64,000 bases of DNA from an uncultured Alistipes sp. (GTDB taxonomy: Bacteria > Bacteroidota > Bacteroidia > Bacteroidales > Rikenellaceae): positions 1-64,000 of the forward strand of contig CANBCZ010000010.1 of assembly GCA_947367255.1 (NCBI GenBank), given 5' to 3'. Made by a program: the position numbers and the translations under genes. The first letter of the stretch is position 1, and every line of letters starts with the position of its first letter. The notes beneath the pieces are model-generated. The model was not told the origin of the DNA and did not search any database. It saw only the letters and a program-made list of their open reading frames with translations. Shown here piece after piece: positions 53,673 through 62,808 of this stretch.

Positions 53673-53798
53673 TTTGTTGTCAGAGTGGTGTAGTTGTGGT
53701 ATATCGTGTAAAAAAATCAGTGGCAGATAGTACTAAAACGTACAGCTGCCACTGATTTTTTAAGGGATGTGCCGCAAATGCGCCACTATCACAACAAA
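53673..53798 (-). repeat. REP-like 3'-end hairpin element, copy 3
   Basis: The terminal arms TTTGTTGTCAGAGTGG and CCACTATCACAACAAA, with a perfect 14-bp inner stem AAAATCAGTGGCAG / CTGCCACTGATTTT and loop ATAGTACTAAAACGTACAG. It ends 1 bp from the stop codon of the GtrA gene. Stem changes relative to copy 2 are compensatory. Confidence 0.8.
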
Positions 53799-53799
53799 A

Positions 53800-54273
53800 T
53801 TATCGGAAAGTGTAATATCTACCAACCAAATAGCTGTAAACCGTTGAAATTACCGTTGTAATAACCTTTGATGGTGTAGCCCAGATATGGGCGTGCTCGA
53901 CGAGGAGTTTCATCGAGATATAGTTGATAGCAATGGCGCCGAGGACAGTGAGCAGGTATTTTGCAAGTTGCTTGCTGCTTGAGACATCTGTTGTGCGGAA
54001 CGCCACATGGCGGTTAAGCCAAAAACCCGTAAAAAATGTTATCGGGAAGACAATTGCCAGCGAGAGGATATGGGGCGAGATAACGACAAAACCCAAATCG
54101 ACAAACTGTTTGGCAACGACAAAGTGGTAGATAACAAAGTACCAAATCGCATCCAAGGTCATATTGATAGCACCACAAGCCCCGTAGCGGAAGATCTGTC
54201 GTGGAACAAATCTCTCTACTACGGGGATGTAGAACAGGTCTATAACCTTAGTTATCAGCGATTGAAGGGTCAT
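53800..54273 (-). CDS. GtrA family membrane protein
   Basis: A 157-residue protein with four membrane helices. Family blocks are FRYGACGAINMTLDAIWYF at the first helix and FFTGFWLNRHVAFR after the second. GtrA proteins help flip or move lipid-linked sugars for cell-surface polysaccharides. The start codon overlaps the stop of the HU-SPOR gene by one base. A REP-like element lies right after its stop. Confidence 0.88.
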   Translation of the reverse strand: MTLQSLITKVIDLFYIPVVERFVPRQIFRYGACGAINMTLDAIWYFVIYHFVVAKQFVDLGFVVISPHILSLAIVFPITFFTGFWLNRHVAFRTTDVSSSKQLAKYLLTVLGAIAINYISMKLLVEHAHIWATPSKVITTVISTVYSYLVGRYYTFR

Positions 54274-55091
54274 TATTTATTGGTATAAACCCACATTCCG
54301 TCAAACAATCCGTCTATCTCCTGCATACGGTAGATAGCCACCTGACACTGGTAACGAGTACTCTTCTCGGCAATCGAGAGCAGGTACATAGTGTTATCCT
54401 TATAGTTGTAGATGGTAGGAGTGATCTTATCGCCATGCTTGCGGGCAAGCATATTCTTATATTTCAGTGCATTAGCCTTCTCTGCAAAGACGCCCCAAAC
54501 AGCATAACTTGCACCCGGAGTCATATCCTCAACATCCGGATCCTTAGTAACTACAGGTGCGACCTCAGGCTCCGGCTGTGGTTCTACAACCTCAACTACC
54601 GGCTCCTCGACTACCGGAGCAGGCTCCTCCTTGCAGCAGTAGAAGCATGACAAAATAACTGCAACAACAAGCAGCAGCAGTGCTACGAACAGGTAAGGTT
54701 TCCAATTTCTGCGCGGCTTGAGAAGCACAGACTTCATTGCAGGGTTGAGCAGCGCTGTAAGTGCCTTATCCTCTGTAAATTTACGGTTGGCAATTACACC
54801 TACCCCCTCGATAGTGACGCTCTCGTCCCTCTTGGTCTGCTCCAGCCACTGCTGGTATATCTCCTCGGCACGACCATTATCCACACCCGCCTTAGATACG
54901 ATAAGCGAGATGATAGACTCGCCACGCTGCTCGCCTGTAAAGGTTACGCTACGGCAAGGAGGTGCCATCTTGGTACTACCTGCGCGCGATGCGGCATTTC
55001 GACGAACAACAAGTGTTCCGACACCCGGCAGAAAGATATCACGACCTTGAGCCAAGGTATTGCTAATCAGTTTGTTAATCTCTGTAACCAT
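54273..55091 (-). CDS. HU-like and SPOR domain membrane protein
   Basis: A 272-residue protein with three parts. Residues 1-120 form tandem HU-like (CCDC81-type) domains (LPGVGTLVVRRNAASRAG, IEGVGVIANRKF). Residues about 133-152 are a membrane helix. A Pro/Glu/Val-rich linker (EEPAPVVEEPVVEVVEPQPE) leads to a C-terminal SPOR domain (about 195-270, ASYAVWGVFAEKANALKYKN) that binds denuded septal glycan. The architecture is typical of Bacteroidota and suggests a link between cell division and a cytosolic partner or DNA. It is followed by gtrA and preceded by lgt. Confidence 0.85.
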   Translation of the reverse strand: MVTEINKLISNTLAQGRDIFLPGVGTLVVRRNAASRAGSTKMAPPCRSVTFTGEQRGESIISLIVSKAGVDNGRAEEIYQQWLEQTKRDESVTIEGVGVIANRKFTEDKALTALLNPAMKSVLLKPRRNWKPYLFVALLLLVVAVILSCFYCCKEEPAPVVEEPVVEVVEPQPEPEVAPVVTKDPDVEDMTPGASYAVWGVFAEKANALKYKNMLARKHGDKITPTIYNYKDNTMYLLSIAEKSTRYQCQVAIYRMQEIDGLFDGMWVYTNK

Positions 55092-55095
55092 AGTT

Positions 55096-55947
55096 CTATT
55101 TTTTAGTTGATTTTACACTCTTTTTATCATCTGCAACCGGTGGTCGTGAAAGTGCATACCATACAGACAGCACACCCAAAGCGACAAATGGCAAGCTGAG
55201 CCACTGACCCATATTAAGGCTCATACCCTCCTCAAAAGCGACCTGATTTATCTTTACAAACTCGATAAAGAAACGAGTAAGGAAGATACCTATCAGCGCC
55301 ACGCCGAACATAAGTCCGCGACGACGAGGTGCATCAGTCTTATGATACATCCACCACAGCACAAGGAATGTTGCGATATAGCACAATGCCTCATAGAGCT
55401 GTGTAGGGTGGCAAGCCGGCACCTGCTCGGCAGGCAGACCTCTATAGAGGCGCATAAACTTAAAACCCCACGGCACATCGGTCTGGTGTCCGATAATCTC
55501 CGAATTAAAGAGGTTTCCGAAGCGGATAAGTGCACCACTTATCGGAGCAATAACTCCCAAGCGGTCGGTCATCCACATTACAGGCACCCTATTTTTGCGA
55601 GAACAGAGCCATATTGCCGTAATAATACCTATAGTTGCACCGTGGCTGGCAAGACCGCCATTGCGAATCTCGGTAATAATTGCCCACGGCTTAAGCAGGT
55701 AGTACTCAGGCTCATAGAATAGACAATGTCCCACGCGGGCACCAATCATTGTACCCAGCGCAATATAGAGGAACGCAGAGTCTGAAAGTGACTGCGGACG
55801 ACCCTCCTTTTTGCAGAAGTAGCTGAATATCCAACCGCCGACCAAGAGCGCTGCAGCCCACATTAGGCTGTAGTAGCGGATCTCAAAGCCTCCGATAGAT
55901 ACCAGCACGGGGTTAAAATCCCAAACAATTGAGAGCATCGAGGTCAT
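55096..55947 (-). CDS. lgt: Prolipoprotein diacylglyceryl transferase
   Basis: A 283-residue inner-membrane enzyme that adds diacylglycerol to the lipobox cysteine of prolipoproteins. About seven helices. Family motifs are RYYSLMWAAAL (with the essential His replaced in position by the family YSL context), GARVGHCLFYEPEYY, NGGLASHGATIG and GALIRFGNLFNSEIIG; HPTQLYEAL is near residue 185. It serves the many lipoproteins of this genome. Either of two ATGs three codons apart could be the start. Confidence 0.95.
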   Translation of the reverse strand: MTSMLSIVWDFNPVLVSIGGFEIRYYSLMWAAALLVGGWIFSYFCKKEGRPQSLSDSAFLYIALGTMIGARVGHCLFYEPEYYLLKPWAIITEIRNGGLASHGATIGIITAIWLCSRKNRVPVMWMTDRLGVIAPISGALIRFGNLFNSEIIGHQTDVPWGFKFMRLYRGLPAEQVPACHPTQLYEALCYIATFLVLWWMYHKTDAPRRRGLMFGVALIGIFLTRFFIEFVKINQVAFEEGMSLNMGQWLSLPFVALGVLSVWYALSRPPVADDKKSVKSTKK

Positions 55948-55949
55948 TG

Positions 55950-56984
55950 TTACAACTTAACCTTTTTAAGTGTGAATGTAAATGTACTGCCCACGCCGAG
56001 TTCACTGCGCACAGAGACCTTCTCGCCGTGGTTCTCAATAATATGCTTTACGATAGCAAGACCCAGACCTGTACCGCCCTGCTCGCGGCTACGACCCTTA
56101 TCTGTACGATAGAAGCGCTCGAATACGCGTGGCAAATCGCCCTTTGCAATACCGATACCGTCATCCTCAACCTCAACAAGCACCTTGTCGAGCATATCGC
56201 GGCAAGTAATCTTTGTCAGACCACCCTCCTTACCGTAACGGATAGAGTTTACAATAAGATTTTCGAGCACCTGACCGATATAGAATTTATCGGCAGATAC
56301 CCAGCAGCTTGATGGCAGATTATCTGCGCCCTTAACCTGCAGAGTGATGTTACGCTTTGCAGCCTCCATCTCCGCCTGCTCGGCAATATCCTTACAGAGG
56401 GCAACCATATCGAAGCTCTCCGGATGCATCTGATTCATATCGCTATCCAGACGAGAGATTGTATCCAGATCGCCCAGAATGTTAATCATACGCTCTACGC
56501 TCTTCTCTGCACGCTCAAGATACTTGCGGTTGATAACCTCATCCTCCAAGCCGCCATCGAGCAGTGTGCTGATATAACCCTGAATATTGAAGATTGGGGT
56601 CTTAAGCTCGTGAGCTACATTGCCCAAGTACTGCTTACGGAACTTCTCTGCCTCCTTGAGTCGAGCAATCTCGCGATCGTTATCCTCTGCCCAAGAGTCC
56701 AACTCGGTTGATATATCATCCACCTTCTTATCCTTAAGCTCTGCCGCCACATCGCCCGTATGCACCTCTCGCGAGAGGACCATAGAGTAGATTGGACGCA
56801 GCTTGTAAGCTACATACTTCACAATCATCCACAGCGCAAAGAGTGACACTGCGACAAACACCAATAAAGAGGCAGCAAGTACAAGCCACCAAATAGTTCC
56901 TGCTACAACCATTGCTACGGCTGTGCAGATTCCTGCTACCGCGCCGATTAACCACGACGCACTCTCTTTAGTCTTAATTATCAT
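55950..56984 (-). CDS. Membrane sensor histidine kinase, PhoR-like
   Basis: A 344-residue kinase with two N-terminal membrane helices (about 10-60) and almost no periplasmic loop. The H-box is NVAHELKTPIFNIQG (phospho-His about residue 121), the N-box is QVLENLIVNSIRYG, and the G boxes are DDGIGIAKGDL and GGTGLGLAIVKH. The small loop suggests that it senses a membrane or cytosolic signal. No response regulator is adjacent; upstream by 4 bp lies an XRE/S24-type regulator instead, so its partner must be elsewhere. Confidence 0.93.
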   Translation of the reverse strand: MIIKTKESASWLIGAVAGICTAVAMVVAGTIWWLVLAASLLVFVAVSLFALWMIVKYVAYKLRPIYSMVLSREVHTGDVAAELKDKKVDDISTELDSWAEDNDREIARLKEAEKFRKQYLGNVAHELKTPIFNIQGYISTLLDGGLEDEVINRKYLERAEKSVERMINILGDLDTISRLDSDMNQMHPESFDMVALCKDIAEQAEMEAAKRNITLQVKGADNLPSSCWVSADKFYIGQVLENLIVNSIRYGKEGGLTKITCRDMLDKVLVEVEDDGIGIAKGDLPRVFERFYRTDKGRSREQGGTGLGLAIVKHIIENHGEKVSVRSELGVGSTFTFTLKKVKL

Positions 56985-56988
56985 AGGT

Positions 56989-57633
56989 TTAGTTTTTAAG
57001 AATTATGCTCGCTTTTACTGAGTATACAGACAACACATCGGAGATGCGCACCATAACCGAATCAAATCGTTCAGGATTATCCGCCTCGAGTCTGAACTGA
57101 ATATCTTTTGTTGCCGACTGCTGACTGCGCACCCTGCGAAGTGTTACGAACTTCTCGGTAACAACCACATACTCGTTGCCGTAGACAATCGAGTTCGGAT
57201 CGCATTTACTGAGCAGCAACACTGTACCACTCGGTATAGAGGGCATCATATCCTCTCCGTGATAGATAATGGCAAAGTCTGCCGTACTTGCCATAGGCAG
57301 AAAAATATAACTCTCAGGCTCAAGGTAATCTATATTTACAATCTGCGACAGATTGCAGTTATAGAAAGGTATGTGACCCTTTGCCGATGACGGATCGGCA
57401 TACTTGTTACCAAAACCGGTAAGCAACCACGCCTTATTGTACTGAGGATAGGCAGCAATAATCGAATCGGCAACCTTGTTTGAGATACCGATCTGACCAC
57501 GACGTATCTGATAGAGGGTCTCGCTGCGAAGCAAGCCTATCGCCATTGCAAAAGAGTGCAGCGTAAGCCCCGACTCCTCAACAACCTGCGAAAGACGATC
57601 CCAACCATCTTTTGCTGTACTACGATTTGCCAT
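56989..57633 (-). CDS. XRE-family regulator with an S24-like domain lacking catalytic residues
   Basis: A 214-residue DNA-binding protein. The helix-turn-helix occupies about 12-65 (LTLHSFAMAIGLLRSETLYQIRRGQIGISNKVAD). The C-terminal half resembles the S24/LexA fold (FAIIYHGEDMMPSIPSGTVLL, YGNEYVVVTEKFVTLRRV). The usual catalytic Ser (DSMxP) is Met here, and the usual Lys position is Leu or Arg, so self-cleavage is unlikely. The start MANRSTAKDG was preferred because the upstream extension runs into the tRNA promoter. It is divergent from tRNA-Arg and 4 bp from the kinase gene. Confidence 0.82.
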   Translation of the reverse strand: MANRSTAKDGWDRLSQVVEESGLTLHSFAMAIGLLRSETLYQIRRGQIGISNKVADSIIAAYPQYNKAWLLTGFGNKYADPSSAKGHIPFYNCNLSQIVNIDYLEPESYIFLPMASTADFAIIYHGEDMMPSIPSGTVLLLSKCDPNSIVYGNEYVVVTEKFVTLRRVRSQQSATKDIQFRLEADNPERFDSVMVRISDVLSVYSVKASIILKN

Positions 57634-57657
57634 ATAACAATTTTTTTTGCATCTTTG
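57626..57657 (+). promoter_or_regulatory. Promoter of tRNA-Arg
   Basis: TTTG (57626-57629), 20 bp, then CATCTTTG (57650-57657), 6 bp before the tRNA. It overlaps the 5' end of the divergent XRE gene. Confidence 0.55.
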
Positions 57658-57663
57658 CATCGC

Positions 57664-57735
57664 GGTTCCGTAGTTCAATGGATAGAATATAAGATTCCGG
57701 TTCTTACGATAGCGGTTCGAATCCGCTCGGAATCA
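57664..57735 (+). tRNA. tRNA-Arg (anticodon CCG)
   Basis: The acceptor stem GGTTCCG / CGGAATC pairs fully (one G-U). The D arm is GTTC / GAAT, the anticodon stem TAAGA / TCTTA has the loop TTCCGGT, giving anticodon CCG, and the T arm is AGCGG-TTCGAAT-CCGCT. The discriminator base is A, and CCA is not encoded. It reads CGG codons. Confidence 0.93.
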
Positions 57736-57858
57736 CAACTTTGCACGAAACACTCGAAATTATTCGAGTGTTTTTATTTGTTTTTGTCTGCTCTTGAACA
57801 AGTTCAAACAGACAAAACAAACAAAACTGCTTGTCAGCATTCGTGCACTTCCGCTCGG
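57716..57858 (+). repeat. 143-bp direct repeat at the tRNA-Arg 3' end, copy 1
   Basis: It starts inside the T loop of tRNA-Arg (TTCGAATCC) and runs through the terminator hairpin, a second hairpin TTTGTCTG...CAGACAAA and CTTCCGCTCGG. It matches copy 2 at about 138 of 143 positions. Confidence 0.9.
57750..57775 (+). terminator. Terminator of tRNA-Arg
   Basis: ACACTCGAA / TTCGAGTGT around ATTA, followed by T-rich sequence. A second copy lies at about 57989-58014 within the duplicated flank. Confidence 0.85.
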
Positions 57859-57954
57859 ACTACTCACCTGTGGCGGCGGTTACCTCGGTCGTTATACCGC
57901 ACCTGCAACTGCAGACTGCGATACTCCCTCGGTGATGACGCACTGCGTGCGACA

Positions 57955-58097
57955 TTCGAATCCGCTCGGAATCACAACTTTGCACGAAACACTCGAAATT
58001 ATTCGAGTGTTTTTATTTGTTTTTGTCCGTCCTTAAACAAGTTCAAACAGACAAAACAAATAAAACTGCTTGTCAGCATTCGTGCACTTCCGCTCGG
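57955..58097 (+). repeat. 143-bp direct repeat, copy 2 (isolated tRNA 3' fragment)
   Basis: It begins with the T-loop and 3'-acceptor half of tRNA-Arg without the 5' half, followed by the same terminator and downstream sequence as copy 1. The second hairpin has lost pairing (TTTGTCCG opposite CAGACAAA), consistent with decay. The spacer between copies is 96 bp and holds no gene. Confidence 0.9.
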
Positions 58098-58192
58098 GAT
58101 CAGCATCTATCCATCACTGGCACACCTGCGATACTATTCAATTAGCAAATATAGTAATTTTGTTTGAAATATACAAATTTTGATACATATAA

Positions 58193-58232
58193 TAAAAGAT
58201 GGAGAGCTAAAATAACTCTCCATCTTTTGTCA
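58193..58232 (-). terminator. Terminator of ruvB
   Basis: On the minus strand, AAAGATGGAGAG pairs with CTCTCCATCTTT and is followed by TTATTAT. The stem overlaps the last codons of ruvB. Confidence 0.8.
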
Positions 58233-59220
58233 TCGGTGTTAAACCGAGGTGTTTATAGGCAAGTTCCGTAACCTCTCGACCGCGTGGTGTACGTTTCAAG
58301 AAACCCTCCTTGATAAGGAACGGTTCATAGACCTCCTCGAGAGTTCCCGCCTCCTCGCTCACCGCAGTAGCGATAGTATTAAGACCCACCGGACCACCAC
58401 CAAATTTGGCAATGATTGTAGCAAGTATCTTATTATCCATCTCATCCAGTCCGCGCGAGTCTATATTGAGTGCACCGAGCGCCATACGGGTAATATCGAG
58501 GTCAATATGACCCTCGCCCTTAACCATAGCGAAGTCACGCACACGACGTAGCAGCGCATTAGCAATACGCGGAGTACCGCGCGAGCGCAGAGCAAGCTCC
58601 GTTGCCGCATCGTCATCAATAGAGATACCGAGGATACCCGCCGAGCGTTTTACGATACGATTCAGCACCGGTGCATCGTAATACTCGAGGTGGCAAGTGA
58701 TACCAAATCGTGCACGCAGAGGCGATGTAAGCAGACCGCTGCGTGTTGTGGCACCGATAAGGGTAAATGGAGCAAGCTCAATCTGTATAGAGCGAGCCGA
58801 AGGACCCTTATCCAGCACAATATCTATCTTAAAGTCCTCCATAGCCGAGTAGAGGTACTCCTCAACAATCGGCGAGAGGCGATGAATCTCGTCAATAAAG
58901 AGCACATCGCCCTCCGAGAGGTTTGTCAGCAGACCGGCAAGGTCGCCCGGCTTATCAAGCACAGGACCTGAAGTGACCTTCATCTGTGCGCCCATCTCAT
59001 TGGCAATAATATTGGCAAGCGTAGTCTTACCAAGTCCCGGAGGTCCGTGCAGCAGCACATGGTCGAGCGAGTCACCACGCATCAGCGCCGCCTTGATAAA
59101 GACCTTGAGGTTATCAACGGTCTTATCCTGACCCGAGAACGACTCAAGTTCCTGCGGACGGATGCGATTCTCAAACTCGCTATCAGACTCCGAGCGTCTT
59201 ATATTTCTAACTTCAGACAT
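58207..59220 (-). CDS. ruvB: Holliday junction branch migration ATPase RuvB
   Basis: A 337-residue AAA+ motor that drives branch migration with RuvA. Walker A is GPPGLGKTT (about residues 59-67), Walker B is [10 protein letters not shown], sensor I is IGATTRSG with the arginine finger in LRARFG, and the C-terminal winged helix includes RTPRGRE. The N-terminal [11 protein letters not shown] is the family start. It follows the aroB-HAD gene by 6 bp on the same strand. Confidence 0.98.
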   Translation of the reverse strand: MSEVRNIRRSESDSEFENRIRPQELESFSGQDKTVDNLKVFIKAALMRGDSLDHVLLHGPPGLGKTTLANIIANEMGAQMKVTSGPVLDKPGDLAGLLTNLSEGDVLFIDEIHRLSPIVEEYLYSAMEDFKIDIVLDKGPSARSIQIELAPFTLIGATTRSGLLTSPLRARFGITCHLEYYDAPVLNRIVKRSAGILGISIDDDAATELALRSRGTPRIANALLRRVRDFAMVKGEGHIDLDITRMALGALNIDSRGLDEMDNKILATIIAKFGGGPVGLNTIATAVSEEAGTLEEVYEPFLIKEGFLKRTPRGREVTELAYKHLGLTPMTKDGELF

Positions 59221-59226
59221 AACCGA

Positions 59227-60900
59227 CTATTTATACAACATCTTCTCAAGTGAGGCGATAGTCATACCCTCAAAGTTTGGAACAATATGCTCCACTCCAT
59301 CAGCTGCAAGGGTCTCAGCCGTAGCTGTAGTAGATAGCGCAACGACCTTACAACCGGCAGCCCAACCAGCCTTGATACCCGAGATTGCATCCTCAAAGAC
59401 TACACAATCTTCAGGCGACAACCCCATACCCTCACAACTTTTGAGAAATATCTCCGGATGTGGCTTAAAGTTCACAACATCATCGCCACAGATATATCCA
59501 TCAATCTTTCCGTCAAGCTCTGCTCCATTCCAGATCAGTTCAAGATTTACTCTCGGACCTGCTGAGCCGATATAACACTTCACGCCATTAGATCGTGCAT
59601 CTGCAATAAGCTCCTCAAGGCCATCTGTCAGACGGATATTTCCAGCATAAAGTTCGCGATAGATAGCCTCCTTCTCATCTGAAAGGTACTGCAATCCATA
59701 CTTATCAATAACCCACTGCGGAGCGATAGCTCTAAAAATCTCGTCGTTATGGCGACCATAAAACTTATTTGTCACCGGCTGCAACATCTGATAACCGAGG
59801 CGCTCTGCAAGAATATTAAACGCCTTCATATGGTACGGCATATTCTGAATAAGCGTGCCGTCCATATCAAAGATAAGACCCTTTATCATATTTCTCTTCT
59901 TAAACAACTTCTCAACTTCATCAAAGCCCAGAGCAAGATCCTCTACCGCACCTATTGCAGTCGGCAATATCAGATGCAACTTATCCCCCTCGCGCTTTTT
60001 ATCCTTACGAATAGCCTTCAACAGCTTCTCTATCGGTTCGGGAAGCTCTGTTGGCAGATTATAACGAGCACAGAGCGACTCTATACGCAACCTCTCCTCT
60101 GCCGAAAGTTTACCCATTCGCTCTGCAACCGCTGCCACACAACACAGACCCACAGCCACAGCCTCACCGTGGTTGCAGACCCTTGTACTCTTCTCTATAG
60201 CGTGCGCCAATGTATGTCCAAGGTTAAGCACGCGACGAAGCCCGCTCTCCCTCTCATCTGCCGCAACAACATCAATTTTAACCTTCAGCGACGCCTCAAC
60301 AACCCTCGAAAGCAGTTCGTTATCACTACGCAGAGTGGCAAAATCTGCACTCTCGAGCAACTCAAAGAGCTTCGGATCGGCAATAACCGCCGCCTTGATA
60401 ATCTCCGCAACACCCGCTGCAAACTCCCTATCCGAGAGGGTCGAGAGCTTTGCCATATCACATATAACGAAATTAGGCTGCAAGAATGTGCCGACCATAT
60501 TCTTAAATCCGCCGATATTCACACCATTCTTACCACCCACCGAGGCATCTACCATAGCAAGCAGCGTTGTCGGGATAAATCCAAAATCTACACCCCGCAT
60601 ATAGGTAGCACCAACAAAACCTGTAATATCGGTAACTATACCGCCGCCGATACCGAGCAGGAAGGTCGAGCGATCCGCCCCCATCTCCATAAGCTGGGTA
60701 TAGACCTTCTCGAGTGTGGTGAGATTTTTCGCCTGCTCTCCAAGACCTATAATAATATGCTCGTATGACGATATGAGTGCCGAGTGACAGCGATCGACAT
60801 TGCTGTCGGTAATGACAATAACACGACGCTTAGGCAGAAGTTGTGACAACAACTGCTCCACACTGCCGATATATACACCGCTATTTGCTACTCCATTCAT
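59227..60900 (-). CDS. aroB: Fused 3-dehydroquinate synthase and HAD phosphatase/phosphomutase
   Basis: A single 557-residue frame. Residues 1-337 are 3-dehydroquinate synthase (second step of the shikimate pathway): GGGIVTDITGFVGATYMRG binds NAD, with KNGVNIGGFKNMVGTF, LNLGHTLAHAIE and NHGEAVAVG for the metal site. Residues 338-557 are a HAD subclass I domain of the beta-phosphoglucomutase type: FDMDGTLIQ (motif I), the IGSAGPR motif II region, a Lys in FKPHPEIF and FEDAISGIKAG. The join is at MIKGLIF, and that Met (59889) could serve as an internal start. The first ATG (60900) was preferred over a TTG eight codons upstream. Confidence 0.92.
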   Translation of the reverse strand: MNGVANSGVYIGSVEQLLSQLLPKRRVIVITDSNVDRCHSALISSYEHIIIGLGEQAKNLTTLEKVYTQLMEMGADRSTFLLGIGGGIVTDITGFVGATYMRGVDFGFIPTTLLAMVDASVGGKNGVNIGGFKNMVGTFLQPNFVICDMAKLSTLSDREFAAGVAEIIKAAVIADPKLFELLESADFATLRSDNELLSRVVEASLKVKIDVVAADERESGLRRVLNLGHTLAHAIEKSTRVCNHGEAVAVGLCCVAAVAERMGKLSAEERLRIESLCARYNLPTELPEPIEKLLKAIRKDKKREGDKLHLILPTAIGAVEDLALGFDEVEKLFKKRNMIKGLIFDMDGTLIQNMPYHMKAFNILAERLGYQMLQPVTNKFYGRHNDEIFRAIAPQWVIDKYGLQYLSDEKEAIYRELYAGNIRLTDGLEELIADARSNGVKCYIGSAGPRVNLELIWNGAELDGKIDGYICGDDVVNFKPHPEIFLKSCEGMGLSPEDCVVFEDAISGIKAGWAAGCKVVALSTTATAETLAADGVEHIVPNFEGMTIASLEKMLYK

Positions 60901-60981
60901 AACTGACCCGTAAAAGTAAGACAAAAATAATACTTTTTTCAGATAAAATCATTAACTTTGCACGTTAAATAATCTTTTTTT

Positions 60982-62781
60982 ATGCAGAAACTGAGAAATA
61001 TCGCAATCATCGCCCACGTAGACCACGGAAAGACAACTCTTGTCGATAAGATGATTATGGCAGGCAACCTGCTACGCGAAGCATCTAAAACGGGCGAGCT
61101 TGTACTGGACAATAACGACCTTGAGCGAGAGCGAGGAATCACCATCCTCTCGAAGAATGTATCGGTAATATACAAGGATTACAAAATCAACATCATCGAC
61201 ACCCCGGGTCACGCCGACTTCGGTGGTGAGGTAGAGCGTGTGCTCAATATGTGCGACGGCGTACTGCTGCTTGTAGATGCCTTTGAGGGCACTATGCCGC
61301 AGACCCGTTTTGTACTTCAGAAGGCACTCTCGCTTGGCAAGAAGCCTATCGTTGTGGTAAATAAGGTAGATAAACCTAACTGCCGTCCCGAGGTTGTGAA
61401 CGAGCAGGTATTCGACCTTATGTTTACCCTCGATGCAACTGAGGAGCAGCTCGACTACAAGACAATCTACGGCTCTGCAAAGCAGGGTTGGATGTCACAC
61501 AAGTGGAACGAGCCTACAGACTCTATCCAGCCGCTGCTCGACGCAATTATCGACGAGATTCCGGAGCCTGAGGTAAGCGAGGGTACACCGCAGATGCTCA
61601 TCACATCGCTCGAGTACTCTTCATACATCGGTCGTATTGCCGTAGGTAAGCTCACTCGCGGTTCTCTGACCTCCGGACAGATGGTTACCCTTGCAAAGCG
61701 CGACGGAGTGACAAAGGTCAAGACAAAGATCAAGGATCTGATGGTGTTTGACGGTCTTGGCAAGAAGAAGGTCGAGCGTGTAGAGTGTGGCGAGATCTGC
61801 GCACTCGTAGGTATTGACGGTTTTGAGATTGGCGACACAATCTGCGATGCAGAGAATCCGGAGCCACTGCCTCCAATCAAGATTGACGAGCCTACAATGT
61901 CTATGCTCTTTACAATCAACAACTCTCCATTCTTTGGTAAGGATGGTAAATATGTAACCTCTCGTCACATCAAGGAGCGTCTTGACCACGAGCTTGAGAA
62001 GAACCTCGCTCTGCGTGTAGAGCCGGGACAGAATGCCGACTCATTTATCGTCTACGGTCGTGGTGTGCTCCACCTCTCGGTACTTGTCGAGACAATGCGT
62101 CGCGAGGGATATGAGTTGCAGGTTGGTCAGCCGAAGGTTATCATCAAGGAGATTGACGGCTGCAAGTGCGAGCCTGTCGAGGAGATGACTATCGACTGTC
62201 CGGATGAGGTTGCAGGTACTGTTATCGAGCTCTCGACACGTCGTAAGGGTGTGCTGACAAATATGGAGTCCAACAATGGTCGTACACGCCTTGAGTTCGA
62301 CATCCCATCACGCGGAATTATCGGTCTGCGTTCCAATATGCTTACTGCTACTGCCGGCGAGGCGATTATGTCGCACCGTCTGAAGGGTTTTGAGCCATTT
62401 ATGGGCGAGATAGAGATGCGTACAAACGGCTCTATCATTGCATCGGAGACCGGAACTGCTTACGCCTACTCTATCGACAAGCTTCAGGATCGCGGTCGCT
62501 TCTTTATCTCCCCTATGGAGGATGTATATATGGGTCAGGTAATCGGCGAGCACACTCGTGGCAACGACATCACCGTAAATGTCACCAAGGCAAAGCAGCT
62601 GACAAATATGCGTGCATCGGGTTCTGACGACAAGGCATCTATTGCACCTCCAAAGATCTTCTCGCTCGAGGAGGCATTGGAGTACATCAAGGAGGATGAG
62701 TATGTAGAGGTAACCCCGAAGGCTATGCGTCTGCGTAAGATCCTGCTCAACGAGGTAGATCGCAAGCGAGCATCAAAGTAG
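60982..62781 (+). CDS. typA: Ribosome-associated GTPase TypA/BipA
   Basis: A 599-residue translational GTPase of the EF-G class, involved in ribosome assembly and stress adaptation. G1 is AHVDHGKTT (about 11-19), G2 is RERGITI, G3 is DTPGHADF and G4 is NKVD. EF-G-like domains follow, and the BipA-specific C-terminal domain includes [13 protein letters not shown] and the tail [24 protein letters not shown] box lies at 60953-60960. Divergent from the aroB-HAD gene. Confidence 0.97.
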   Translation: MQKLRNIAIIAHVDHGKTTLVDKMIMAGNLLREASKTGELVLDNNDLERERGITILSKNVSVIYKDYKINIIDTPGHADFGGEVERVLNMCDGVLLLVDAFEGTMPQTRFVLQKALSLGKKPIVVVNKVDKPNCRPEVVNEQVFDLMFTLDATEEQLDYKTIYGSAKQGWMSHKWNEPTDSIQPLLDAIIDEIPEPEVSEGTPQMLITSLEYSSYIGRIAVGKLTRGSLTSGQMVTLAKRDGVTKVKTKIKDLMVFDGLGKKKVERVECGEICALVGIDGFEIGDTICDAENPEPLPPIKIDEPTMSMLFTINNSPFFGKDGKYVTSRHIKERLDHELEKNLALRVEPGQNADSFIVYGRGVLHLSVLVETMRREGYELQVGQPKVIIKEIDGCKCEPVEEMTIDCPDEVAGTVIELSTRRKGVLTNMESNNGRTRLEFDIPSRGIIGLRSNMLTATAGEAIMSHRLKGFEPFMGEIEMRTNGSIIASETGTAYAYSIDKLQDRGRFFISPMEDVYMGQVIGEHTRGNDITVNVTKAKQLTNMRASGSDDKASIAPPKIFSLEEALEYIKEDEYVEVTPKAMRLRKILLNEVDRKRASK

Positions 62782-62808
62782 AAAAATAAACCTAAAAACC
62801 ACACCAAA

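Noticed and set aside
57556..58167. Open frame through tRNA-Arg and the duplicated flanks
   Set aside because: It translates tRNA and terminator sequence; the duplicated segment explains the repeated peptide.
59749..60768. 339-codon open frame antisense to aroB-HAD
   Set aside because: Composition is typical of a reverse-strand shadow, and the AroB motifs on the minus strand are unmistakable.
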